This document shows, piece by piece, positions 47,039-55,342 of a DNA stretch of 64,000 nucleotides. This DNA is from Hornefia butyriciproducens (GTDB lineage: Bacteria; Bacillota; Clostridia; Peptostreptococcales; Anaerovoracaceae). The stretch covers positions 105,042-169,041 of the forward strand of contig NZ_VUMZ01000006.1 in assembly GCF_009695915.1 (NCBI RefSeq). The letters are read 5' to 3'. Position numbers and translations under genes: made by a program. Position 1 is the stretch's first letter. Each line of letters opens with the position of its first letter. The notes beneath the pieces are model-generated. The model made no database searches. It was not told the origin of the DNA and saw only the letters and a program-made list of their open reading frames with translations.

Positions 47039-48261
47039 TGAACAAAAAAGAAAACGGAAACGAATTTCAATTCAGTACCATCGAAGAAGCCATTGAAGAT
47101 CTGCGCCGCGGCAGACTGATTCTCTGCACCGACGATCCGGATCGGGAGAACGAAGGCGACTTCATCTGCGCCGGTCAGTACGCCACCACAGAAAACATCA
47201 ATTTCATGGCTGTCCACGGCAAAGGCCTGATCTGCATGCCGGTCGGTGAAGAAGTCACCCGACGCCTGAATCTGACCCAGATGGTCACCGACAATACTGA
47301 TAATCATGAGACGGCCTTCACCATCTCCATCGACCACGCCGATACCACCACCGGAATATCCGCTGAGGAACGCGGATTCACCACCCGTAAGGTTGCGGAT
47401 CCCGGGAGCAAGGCTTCTGACTTCCGCCGCCCCGGGCACAATTTCCCGCTCCTGGCCAGACCCGGCGGCGTACTGGAGCGCAACGGGCACACTGAAGCAA
47501 CCATTGATCTGATGCGTCTGGCCGGCCTGGAACCCGTGGGAATCTGCTGTGAGATTATGGATGAAGACGGAACTATGATGCGCACGCCGAAGCTGAAAAA
47601 GCTGGCGGCGAAATATGGCATAAAATTCATCTCCATCAGGGCACTGCAGGACTATCGGAAGAAGCATGACATTCTTGTTGAAGAGGTTGCCAACACATCC
47701 CTTCCCACCCGGTACGGAGATTTTCGCGCCATCGGTTTCATCAACAGACTGAACGGCGAACATCATGTTGCTTTGGTCAAAGGTGAAATCGGCGACGGTG
47801 AGAACATTCTCTGCCGCGTCCACTCTGAATGCCTTACCGGAGACGCCTTCGGTTCCAGCCGGTGCGACTGCGGACAGCAGCTGGCCGCGGCCCTGACCGC
47901 CATCGAAAAGGAAGGCCGCGGGATTCTTTTGTATATGCGACAGGAGGGACGCGGCATCGGTCTGATCAACAAGCTGAAGGCCTATGAGCTTCAGGATCGG
48001 GGAATGGACACGCTTGAGGCAAACGTGGCGCTGGGGTTTCCGCCGGATCTGCGGGAGTACTACATCGGCGCACAGATTCTGAGGGAACTCGGCGTCTGCA
48101 CAATGCGACTTCTGACGAACAACCCGCAGAAGGTCTACGAACTCAGTGAATACGGCATGGAAATCATCGAGCGGGTTCCCATCCAGATGAAGGCAAACTC
48201 CCATGATCTTTTCTATCTCAGAACAAAGCAGAACCGAATGGGACATATTCTCGACTACTGA
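47038..48261 (+). CDS. ribBA: Bifunctional RibBA: DHBP synthase and GTP cyclohydrolase II
   Basis: A 407-residue fusion. The N-terminal 3,4-dihydroxy-2-butanone 4-phosphate synthase has [28 protein letters not shown] and [12 protein letters not shown]. The C-terminal GTP cyclohydrolase II has [22 protein letters not shown] with the zinc cysteines, then [21 protein letters not shown]. The ATG overlaps the ribE stop (TGATG). Confidence 0.96.
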   Translation: MNKKENGNEFQFSTIEEAIEDLRRGRLILCTDDPDRENEGDFICAGQYATTENINFMAVHGKGLICMPVGEEVTRRLNLTQMVTDNTDNHETAFTISIDHADTTTGISAEERGFTTRKVADPGSKASDFRRPGHNFPLLARPGGVLERNGHTEATIDLMRLAGLEPVGICCEIMDEDGTMMRTPKLKKLAAKYGIKFISIRALQDYRKKHDILVEEVANTSLPTRYGDFRAIGFINRLNGEHHVALVKGEIGDGENILCRVHSECLTGDAFGSSRCDCGQQLAAALTAIEKEGRGILLYMRQEGRGIGLINKLKAYELQDRGMDTLEANVALGFPPDLREYYIGAQILRELGVCTMRLLTNNPQKVYELSEYGMEIIERVPIQMKANSHDLFYLRTKQNRMGHILDY

Positions 48262-48464
48262 AGCCCCGGACCGCGGCATCTGCCGGCCGTCTCACCGGAT
48301 CACAGAACAGACACGGCTCCGCACCGATCCGTAAAACTTTCTGAGCGGAGGCGGAGACAGATGTCGAAAAGTCCGGGACATCGACCTGAGGGATATAAAC
48401 CTCAGACATAAATATCAGACAAGAACGTCAGATGAAAACATTAAAAGAAACGGAGGATTTAACA

Positions 48465-48926
48465 ATGATTTATGAAGGAAAATTAGTAAACAAAGACATA
48501 CACGTGGGTGTCGTCTGCGCCCGTTTCAACGAGCTCGTAGTCTCCAAACTCCTGAGCGGCGCGATGGACGGTCTTAAACGTCATGAAATTCCCGAAGAGA
48601 ATATCGACGTCGCCTGGTGCCCCGGCGCGTTCGAAATTCCGCTGACCGCAAAAAAAATGGCCCTCTCGGGCCGTTATGACGCGGTAATCTGCCTTGGCGC
48701 CGTAATCCGCGGCGCAACCTCCCATTACGACTATGTATGCGCAGAGGTTTCCAAAGGCATCGCGGCCATCGGTCTGGAAACCGGCGTTCCGGTGATGTTC
48801 GGCGTCCTGACCACAGACAGCATCGAGCAGGCTCTGGAAAGGGCCGGTTCCAAGGCCGGCAACAAAGGCTATGACTGTGCCCTCGGTGCCATCGAGATGG
48901 TCAACCTGATTCGCCAGATCGGATAA
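48465..48926 (+). CDS. ribH: 6,7-dimethyl-8-ribityllumazine synthase
   Basis: A 153-residue lumazine synthase. Motifs are [49 protein letters not shown] and [27 protein letters not shown]. The ATG at 48465 has GGAGG 8 nt upstream; an in-frame start at 48432 has none. It follows ribBA after ~200 bp in which I see no gene or hairpin, and may belong to the same transcript. Confidence 0.95.
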   Translation: MIYEGKLVNKDIHVGVVCARFNELVVSKLLSGAMDGLKRHEIPEENIDVAWCPGAFEIPLTAKKMALSGRYDAVICLGAVIRGATSHYDYVCAEVSKGIAAIGLETGVPVMFGVLTTDSIEQALERAGSKAGNKGYDCALGAIEMVNLIRQIG

Positions 48927-48942
48927 CGATCCGACCGTCTGC

Positions 48943-48971
48943 ATAGCGCGGCAGTCTGTCTGCCGCGCTAT
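48943..48971. terminator. Bidirectional hairpin between convergent ribH and nlpC-type gene
   Basis: A perfect 12-bp stem, ATAGCGCGGCAG/CTGCCGCGCTAT with a 5-nt loop. There is no strong T run on either side, but its position at the convergent gene ends suggests termination or RNA end protection. Confidence 0.6.
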
Positions 48972-49999
48972 CCGAATATCCGCCGGACAGTCAGCACTCT
49001 TTTTCCGTTATATCCGATCGTAGAGATCGTGATTCCGTTCTGTTCATTCATCGCATGGATGATCTGATTGTTTCCGATATAGATTCCGATATGTCCGTAG
49101 AAGCAGATCAAATCGCCCGGCTGCGCCTCTGCAAGCGAGACGCCTCTTCCGTACGCCCGGTCCGCACCGGCATCGTGAGGGAGCTGAATTCCGTAATGAG
49201 CGTACAGCGCCATTACGAATCCGGAGCAGTCACAGCCTTTTGTGAGACTGGAACCACCGTACACATAGGGATTTCCCAGAAACTGCCTTGCATATTTCAC
49301 CAGCGCCTCGCCGCTCTCACGGCTGTACTGTGTGCCCAGACTGGTCGTGGTCTCGCCTTTCGCGGCCTCTCGGGTTCCGGTTCCCCGGAGGACCACCTTA
49401 TCGACCGCCTCTTCCAATGTTTTACTGCTGAGAACTTCAGAATCCACCTCATCACCGTTCAGAGACGTGGATGTCACCGTCTGTGTCTTCACGCCACTCT
49501 TTCCTTCGGATTTCACTGCGGTGGTATTCAGTGCCGCTTCACTGGATTCTTTATATACAGTCTTATAATCCAGCTTATATTTCTTTGCGACCGTCTGTTT
49601 CGTGATAACGTCCACGACGGGGCTCTTCCCGTCCTTCTTCACGGTCACTGCGGCAGCGGTCTCCTCAGCTGAGGAAACCTTCGGTTTCCTGTCGAATTTT
49701 CCATAGAACTTCTGTTTCACGCTGAGCGTGGGATTCAGTTTTACCTTTACGTTCTTTGCGCCTTTTTTTGTGTAATTCTGCTGAATCAGACGGATCGCCT
49801 TCTCCGCCTCCGCTTTGGATGTCAGTGTCGCAAGGGTCTTGTCGCCGCCTTCCACCGTCCAGTAATCCTTCGCGGCGTAAACGCCCGTCGATGTAATCAG
49901 AACCAGGATAAGCGCCAGAATTTCCACTGCGATGACCGCATAGATTCTGTGCTTCTTCCGGCTCGAGGCATCGGAAATCTTTTTTATCATGGCTCTCAT
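48968..49999 (-). CDS. NlpC/P60 peptidoglycan hydrolase with a G5-like domain
   Basis: A 343-residue exported protein. A membrane segment near residue 22-42 (VIAVEILALILVLITSTGVYA) acts as signal or anchor. A G5-like domain lies around 155-210 (ending VDKVVLRGTG). The NlpC/P60 domain (about 225-343) has the catalytic Cys in KGCDCSGFVMALY, His in YGHIGIYIG and the third residue in QIIHAMN. It cuts stem peptides in the wall. A promoter at 50175-50203 precedes it with a ~165-nt leader. Confidence 0.88.
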   Translation of the reverse strand: MRAMIKKISDASSRKKHRIYAVIAVEILALILVLITSTGVYAAKDYWTVEGGDKTLATLTSKAEAEKAIRLIQQNYTKKGAKNVKVKLNPTLSVKQKFYGKFDRKPKVSSAEETAAAVTVKKDGKSPVVDVITKQTVAKKYKLDYKTVYKESSEAALNTTAVKSEGKSGVKTQTVTSTSLNGDEVDSEVLSSKTLEEAVDKVVLRGTGTREAAKGETTTSLGTQYSRESGEALVKYARQFLGNPYVYGGSSLTKGCDCSGFVMALYAHYGIQLPHDAGADRAYGRGVSLAEAQPGDLICFYGHIGIYIGNNQIIHAMNEQNGITISTIGYNGKRVLTVRRIFG

Positions 50000-50174
50000 C
50001 GGTTCCTCTCTCCGTCTGTCTTATTTCCCCTGTTATATACAGTCAGCTCCCTGAACACCCCTTTGCAGTCATTCCCTGCAAACATAAGCACAAATCCTTT
50101 CCTTTATGTTTCTTCTATGCTTCTTTCCGGTTTCTTCTGTTTCTGTTCATGTCGCAGCTGTACCAATAAAAAAT

Positions 50175-50203
50175 ATCCTATTCTATATACAAGGCACTGT
50201 CAA
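50175..50203 (-). promoter_or_regulatory. Promoter of the NlpC/P60 gene
   Basis: Minus-strand TTGACA (50198-50203), 17-bp spacer, TAGGAT (50175-50180). The ~165-nt leader below it contains a TTTGCAG-GGAATGA-CTGCAAA hairpin but matches no riboswitch I can name. Confidence 0.6.
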
Positions 50204-50433
50204 CTGCATAATGTTCATTTTCACATAATTTTCACAGATGCTTTCACCATTTTTATTGGAATTTCAAGCATTAAACAGGCCCGGAAATTATTAAGATTTC
50301 TTAATAATTTCCGGGCCCTTGATTCATTAATATGTTATATTTGGTATATTGATACATTCACACCGTTGCTGAAACTTGCTTTCGATTTACGATAAGCAAT
50401 ATTTCGGAAACCAGTGCTGTGTTCCGGAGGGCG
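50204..50433. other. AT-rich intergenic stretch containing an 18-bp perfect hairpin
   Basis: No gene is seen. At 50278-50317 GGCCCGGAAATTATTAAG pairs perfectly with CTTAATAATTTCCGGGCC around an ATTT loop. It lies 117 bp past the lipid kinase stop. Weak T content follows on either side, so it may be a terminator or a remnant of a small palindromic repeat. Confidence 0.6.
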
Positions 50434-51378
50434 TCACAGTTTTCCTTTGTTCCCCGCTGTTCGCAGAACGTCCTGCGCCGCGGCGTTGTCCCTTCCGACC
50501 ATGATGCGGATCGCGCTCCTGTTGTTCCGGATGCTGATCTCCTCGCTCCCCGGCTGATATTCCCCGTCCAGCGTCCAGGGCATATCCGGATCCGCCTCAA
50601 TATGCAGATTTCCTGAGCTGAAGAACGACATCATCGGACACTCCTTATATTTCCCCTGCGTCAGCGCCATGGTAATCTGCGTGAGCTCAAAGATATTTTT
50701 GGGGGAACGGATCAGCAGGACCTCGAACAGGCCATCATTCATGTCCACCAGTTTTTTATCCAGAGTGATGATTCCTCCCATTGAGGTCGAATTGCATACA
50801 GCGCCGAAAATGTACTCTCCGCCGTAGACCCCCACCTCATTCCGGACTCTCAGTTTCAGCGGCTTGATGGATGGGATGTCACGGATTCCCTCCAGGATGT
50901 ACGCCAGATGCCCCAGCGTGTTTTTCAGATCCTGAGGCACGCTGTAGCTGGTGGCCGTAAAGGCCCCGAAGGAAGCTACATAGGAAAAATACCGGTCGTT
51001 GAAGCTTCCGATATCCAGCGTTACCGGCACTCCCATCACGATATCCTTTGTCGCCTGAATGATGTTTCTGGAAAGCCCGAGACTGGCTCCGAAATCGTTC
51101 GTACTGCCTGCCGGAATATATCCGATAGGAACCTTCGAGCCCGACTCCAGTACTCCGGCCACAACCTCATTAAATGTCCCGTCGCCGCCGATACATACCA
51201 CCAGGTCAAATTTTCTGCTTCTGGTCCGTGCGATCTCCGTGCCGTCTCCCCGGCCCGCCGTCGTCGCAACCACAGTTTCATACCCTGCCTTGCAGAGAAT
51301 ATCCGTGATCTGAACGAAATGCCGGTTCGCCTGTTTAGTTCCCGCGCACGGATTAATGATTACCAATGCTCTCTTCAT
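50434..51378 (-). CDS. Diacylglycerol/lipid kinase family protein
   Basis: A 314-residue kinase of the DagK/YegS family. GGDGTFNEVVAGV near residue 64 is the catalytic-domain signature, preceded by INPCAGTKQANRHF. GSTNDFGASLGLSRN and DGLFEVLLIRSPKN follow. The physiological substrate (diacylglycerol or another lipid) is not shown. It starts 1 bp after the DUF1287 gene stops. Confidence 0.9.
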   Translation of the reverse strand: MKRALVIINPCAGTKQANRHFVQITDILCKAGYETVVATTAGRGDGTEIARTRSRKFDLVVCIGGDGTFNEVVAGVLESGSKVPIGYIPAGSTNDFGASLGLSRNIIQATKDIVMGVPVTLDIGSFNDRYFSYVASFGAFTATSYSVPQDLKNTLGHLAYILEGIRDIPSIKPLKLRVRNEVGVYGGEYIFGAVCNSTSMGGIITLDKKLVDMNDGLFEVLLIRSPKNIFELTQITMALTQGKYKECPMMSFFSSGNLHIEADPDMPWTLDGEYQPGSEEISIRNNRSAIRIMVGRDNAAAQDVLRTAGNKGKL

Positions 51379-51379
51379 C

Positions 51380-52090
51380 TCAATTACTCCCCATTACAAT
51401 TGTTTTCGGCCAGCGGTAATGCCCTGTGAGTTTCAGACCGCTGTCATTGAAAAGACGATCTTCATCCCCTGCCGGGTCCTTCCCGTGCTGGATAATATAC
51501 GGATATCCCAAAAAGCTTCGCATAGCAGAGACCACCGCGACATGCTGATCATCATAGACCACGAAATCGCCCGGCTGCCACGCCAGCAGATTGAACGGAT
51601 CATCGGAAAGCCGCACACAGTGCCGGTCAAAGTAGACGCGCAGCACCGGTACGAGCCGGAAATCGATGGACGGATCCGCGCTCGCAATCACCTGCGAATA
51701 CGCCTGAAAATTCGAAGCGATATCCTGATCCACAAGTTCCTTCAGGGTCACATCCAGTCCTGTCAGTCCCCGCCACACCACGTCTGTGCAGACGCCGATG
51801 CGCTCAGGCGGGTATCCGCCGCTGTAATACCGGTCACTGTAGGTGAGGCCGGTATTAATGTATCCCTTTGCGCCGATCATGATCCGGATCCCCTGCTGAT
51901 AGGTGCATCCGTGATCTGCTGCCTGCGCCTGCGCTGTCTCTTCCTCCGGATCGACGAACAATGGGAGCATCAGAGTAATCACCCTGAACAAAAGCAGGAA
52001 CAATATCAGCAGAAGCGTCGCCGTAATCACAAAGAACCGGGGTTTCAGTCTGTATCGTTTTCTTTTTTTCTGTCGTTTCCCTCTTGCCAT
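51380..52090 (-). CDS. DUF1287-type membrane-anchored protein
   Basis: A 236-residue protein with a basic N-terminus and one membrane segment (FFVITATLLLILFLLLF), then an exported domain with GVCTDVVWRGLTGLDVTL, AWQPGDFVVYDDQHVAVVSAM and TGHYRWPK. These fit DUF1287, a papain-like fold family; Cys in GVCTD and His in HVAVVS could form an active site. The function is unproven; a wall or periplasmic hydrolase is a guess. Confidence 0.78.
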   Translation of the reverse strand: MARGKRQKKRKRYRLKPRFFVITATLLLILFLLLFRVITLMLPLFVDPEEETAQAQAADHGCTYQQGIRIMIGAKGYINTGLTYSDRYYSGGYPPERIGVCTDVVWRGLTGLDVTLKELVDQDIASNFQAYSQVIASADPSIDFRLVPVLRVYFDRHCVRLSDDPFNLLAWQPGDFVVYDDQHVAVVSAMRSFLGYPYIIQHGKDPAGDEDRLFNDSGLKLTGHYRWPKTIVMGSN

Positions 52091-52212
52091 ATTCTTTCTT
52101 TCTGCCCTTTTCCGCCTTTATGCGGAACCGCGGTTCCTTTTCTTCTGTTCCGCAGTAAAGAACCGTAAATTGAATGCGCTCCGCGGCGCATGACATACTT
52201 TGTGTTCCGGAA

Positions 52213-52833
52213 TCAGCGAACGCGGAACGGCACACCGAGACCGGCCGCGATCTCTCTGCATTTCTCAATATCCTCCACCGGAATCACGCCTACGACCGAC
52301 ATTGCGACATGTGGAACATACCTTTGCACATCCTTCGTGAACTTCAGCATGGCGTCGTAGGCCGCGGGACCGAATTTAGGATGGCAGAGCTCTGTATACT
52401 TCTCCGCGTCAGACTGATTCAGACTGACTGAGACGGAATCGATGATGCCTTCGAGCATCGGACAGGTCTCCTTTCCGTTGATCAAATCCGAAAGCCCATT
52501 GGTGTTGATACGGACGGACAGATCCGTATTTTCCTTGACATAACTCGCAATTGCGAGCAGATCGTCCAGACGCTCCGTAGGCTCGCCGTAGCCGCAGAAT
52601 ACGAGTTCCTCATAGGCGTTCAGATTCCACTCCTTCAGCATCGCGATTACCTCCTCCACTGTCGGCTCACGCTTCAGCCACAGAGAATCCGCGCTGCCAA
52701 GGGAATCCGTCATATCCCGTATGCAGAATTCGCACCGGCACGGACAGCGGTTGGTGATATTCACATAGAGTCCGCGCCCGTAGTCGTAGAGCACATCTCC
52801 GATTTCTTCTTTGTAATCCTCATAATCCGCCAT
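52213..52833 (-). CDS. TatD-linked radical SAM protein
   Basis: A 206-residue radical SAM protein with the cluster motif TNRCPCRCEFCIRDMTDSLGS (CxxxCxxC) and the SAM-side GYGEPTERLDDLL. It fits the short TatD-associated family (TIGR04038). No TatD gene is adjacent. The reaction is unknown. It overlaps the YihY-type gene by 1 bp and has GGAGG. Confidence 0.85.
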   Translation of the reverse strand: MADYEDYKEEIGDVLYDYGRGLYVNITNRCPCRCEFCIRDMTDSLGSADSLWLKREPTVEEVIAMLKEWNLNAYEELVFCGYGEPTERLDDLLAIASYVKENTDLSVRINTNGLSDLINGKETCPMLEGIIDSVSVSLNQSDAEKYTELCHPKFGPAAYDAMLKFTKDVQRYVPHVAMSVVGVIPVEDIEKCREIAAGLGVPFRVR

Positions 52834-53669
52834 TATCGTTTCCTCCTCGTATCACGAAATACTTTGTTCACCAGCACCCCGAGCACCAGCACCCACGCCA
52901 GGAAATAGAACCAGAACATGAGAGCGACCACAGAGGACATGGAACCATATATAATGTTGTAATTCACGATGTACTGAGTGTATACCACATAGAAGAACGT
53001 CACGATCAGCAGTCCCAGCGAACCGAATATGGAGCCCGGCAGCAGATCCCGCAGGCTCAGACGCTCCACAGGCATCACATAATAGTTCAGCATGATGACC
53101 AGGAAATACAGCACAGCGATCAGCGGCCACCGGAACAGGGTCCACAGCATCGTGATCTTGTATTCCTCGACAACACCTCCGACAAAGATATACAGGATTT
53201 TTTTGCCATAGACGAGAACGACGATGACAAAGGCAAAGGTCAGGATGGTGAGAACCATGGTCCTCAGCGACCTGAGCCGTTCCGTCCAGAAATTCCCCGT
53301 TGTGCGGCTGCTGCTGTATGTGTAATTTGCAATGCGCATCATCGCGAACTGAGCTCTGGAGGCCGCCCAGAGCGCCAGCACAGTCAGAACGATGTTGTTC
53401 CCGACAGAAGAGTGATTCCTCAGCAGCCCTTTAATCGTGTTCCCCATATCAGAGGTTATGTATTTATCGATCCAGTCCTCCAGAAAGTCCAGATTGTTGA
53501 TATTCAAAAAACCGAGCAGCTGGGTGATCACGATAATCGTCGGAACCAGCGACAGCATTACAAAAAAAGCAATCTGCGCGGCAAATCCCTGATAATAGGG
53601 GTCTCCGAACTGCTTGATTCCCAGAAGTACCATCTGCCGGATGCGTTCCTTAACCTGATCTCGCCTCAT
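52833..53669 (-). CDS. YihY/BrkB family inner membrane protein
   Basis: A 278-residue protein with six hydrophobic segments and the family start QGFAAQIAFFVMLSLVPTIIVITQLLGF. GSMSSVVALMFWFYFLAWVLVLGVLVNK is the C-terminal signature. Roles suggested for the family are not well supported; the name ribonuclease BN is a historic misassignment. It overlaps rdgB by 4 bp. Confidence 0.88.
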   Translation of the reverse strand: MRRDQVKERIRQMVLLGIKQFGDPYYQGFAAQIAFFVMLSLVPTIIVITQLLGFLNINNLDFLEDWIDKYITSDMGNTIKGLLRNHSSVGNNIVLTVLALWAASRAQFAMMRIANYTYSSSRTTGNFWTERLRSLRTMVLTILTFAFVIVVLVYGKKILYIFVGGVVEEYKITMLWTLFRWPLIAVLYFLVIMLNYYVMPVERLSLRDLLPGSIFGSLGLLIVTFFYVVYTQYIVNYNIIYGSMSSVVALMFWFYFLAWVLVLGVLVNKVFRDTRRKR

Positions 53670-54262
53670 TCATTTCCTTTCAGCATCTCTGCCAGTCTGG
53701 TCAGAGCTTTCGCCCTGTGACTGATTCTGTTCTTCTCCTCAGCGGACAGCTGCGCGAATGTGCGCTGATATCCGTCGGGCACAAAGAGCGGGTCATAGCC
53801 AAATCCGTTCTCACCGATTGGTTCGGTAAGAATATGACCTTCACATTCTCCCCTGGCCACCAGCTTCCGCCCGTCCGGCCAGACCATTGTGATTACAGAA
53901 ACAAAGCGCGCGCGCCTGTCCCGATACGGAAGATCCTCCATCAGGGACAGAAGTTTTTCGTTATTTTTCTCGTCGCTGGCATCCTCTCCCGCGAACCTGG
54001 CAGAGTACACGCCGGGAGCCTCATGAAGATATTCCACCTCCAGCCCTGAATCATCCGCAATCGCAATATGTCCGGACAGCTTCATGATCTCATTAGCCTT
54101 CTTAAAAGAATTTTCTTCAAAGGTTGCGCCGTCCTCCTCGATTTCCACGTCGGGGAGACCGGCCTCATCCCGTGAGATGATGTGAAGTCCCAGTTTCGCT
54201 GTAATTTCATTCATTTCGCGGATTTTGTTCGCGTTCTTTGACGCCGCAATGATTAATTCCAT
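53666..54262 (-). CDS. rdgB: RdgB/HAM1 family non-canonical purine NTP pyrophosphatase
   Basis: A 198-residue protein that hydrolyses ITP, dITP and XTP to monophosphates. The start AASKNANKIREMNEI is the phosphate-binding signature; HIAIADDSGLEVEYL carries the catalytic Asp; ENGFGYDPLFVPDGYQRTFAQLSAEEKNRISHRAKAL is typical of the C-terminus. It heads the operon running down to the lipid kinase. Confidence 0.95.
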   Translation of the reverse strand: MELIIAASKNANKIREMNEITAKLGLHIISRDEAGLPDVEIEEDGATFEENSFKKANEIMKLSGHIAIADDSGLEVEYLHEAPGVYSARFAGEDASDEKNNEKLLSLMEDLPYRDRRARFVSVITMVWPDGRKLVARGECEGHILTEPIGENGFGYDPLFVPDGYQRTFAQLSAEEKNRISHRAKALTRLAEMLKGNE

Positions 54263-54312
54263 GATGATACGCCTTTCAAGTCTCCAATATTACTTTCAGT
54301 ACTTTGAAAAAT

Positions 54313-54346
54313 ATTATACCACATTCTTGACAATCTGTGGTATAAT
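54313..54346. promoter_or_regulatory. Symmetric divergent promoter/operator
   Basis: ATTATACCACA (54313-54323) and TGTGGTATAAT (54336-54346) form a perfect 11-bp inverted repeat with a 12-bp spacer. Each arm contains an extended -10 (TGGTATAAT), one facing rdgB and the other facing the dehydrogenase, so the palindrome could be both promoter pair and regulator site. Confidence 0.65.
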
Positions 54347-54415
54347 AATCGTTACATAAGTTATTGTCAACTGCATCGAAAATTATGTAAACCAATTTTC
54401 GGCACTGGAGATAAG

Positions 54416-55327
54416 ATGAAGGTAGCAATTCTGGACGGTTATAACATCAACCCGGGAGATCTCAGCTGGGATCCACTGGCGAAGTTATGCGATCTGGTAT
54501 GCTACGACAGAACTTCCGACGAGCAGATCATCCGGCGAAGCCGGGACATGGATGGAATCTATGTCAGTCAGTGCGTCATTACAGGGGAAATTATGGATGC
54601 CCTCCCACGCCTCCGATACATCGGCGTGACGGCAACCGGCTACGACCACGTAGATATCGCGGCCGCGAAGGCACACGGCATCGCCGTGACCAACAATCCG
54701 GCCTATTCTACCGAGGCGGTAGCACAGCACGCATTCGCTCTGATCCTGGAACTTACGAACCATGTCGGCAGTTATCACCGTTCCGTGCTTCAGGGAGACT
54801 GGTACGACAGTCCGGACTTCTGTTACATGCGCGAGTCCATCTCGCTGCTGGACGGAAAGAGCCTCGGCATTGTCGGGTACGGACACATCGGCAGACGTGT
54901 CGCCCGCATTGCGGAAGCATTCGGTATGACGGTAAACATTTACAGCCGCGATCCTGAAGCCGCGCGTAAATCGGATATTCTTACACTCCACTGCCCGCTG
55001 AACTCCGAAAATCATGGATTGATCAACAGAGATTTCATTGCCGGAATGAAAGACGGCGCCATTCTGATCAACACTGCCCGAGGCGGACTGATTCAGACGG
55101 ACGACGTTCTGGAGGCACTCCGTAGCGGCAAGCTGGCAGGTGCAGGCATCGACGTTCTGGAAACAGAACCGCCGGTCCGCCCTCACCCGCTGATCGGTGC
55201 GCCAAACTGCATCGTAACGCCGCACATTGCGTGGATGCCCAGAGAAACCCGGCAGAAAGTCGTTGATGTAAGCGCGGCGAACCTCGCAAGTTATATCGAG
55301 GGCGGCACGCTGAACAGAATCATATAA
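54416..55327 (+). CDS. D-2-hydroxyacid dehydrogenase, shortened form
   Basis: A 303-residue NAD-dependent dehydrogenase. Rossmann motif LGIVGYGHIGRRVARI; catalytic Arg in NTARGGLIQ, Glu in DVLETEPPV, His in TPHIAWMPRETRQK. Between YSRDPEAARK and SDILTLHCPL about 15 residues present in most relatives are missing. Close relatives use glycerate/hydroxypyruvate or lactate-type substrates. GGAGAT precedes the ATG. Confidence 0.88.
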   Translation: MKVAILDGYNINPGDLSWDPLAKLCDLVCYDRTSDEQIIRRSRDMDGIYVSQCVITGEIMDALPRLRYIGVTATGYDHVDIAAAKAHGIAVTNNPAYSTEAVAQHAFALILELTNHVGSYHRSVLQGDWYDSPDFCYMRESISLLDGKSLGIVGYGHIGRRVARIAEAFGMTVNIYSRDPEAARKSDILTLHCPLNSENHGLINRDFIAGMKDGAILINTARGGLIQTDDVLEALRSGKLAGAGIDVLETEPPVRPHPLIGAPNCIVTPHIAWMPRETRQKVVDVSAANLASYIEGGTLNRII

Positions 55328-55342
55328 TGATTGAGGTACGAT

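Noticed and set aside
46957..48279. Open frame of 440 codons on the minus strand opposite ribBA
   Set aside because: RibBA motifs and operon coupling are decisive; the opposite frame is a product of high GC content.
50000..50174. Possible ydaO-type c-di-AMP riboswitch upstream of the NlpC/P60 gene
   Set aside because: The context is typical and AAAGGGGTG recalls the class, but the other conserved blocks and pseudosymmetric helices are not visible.
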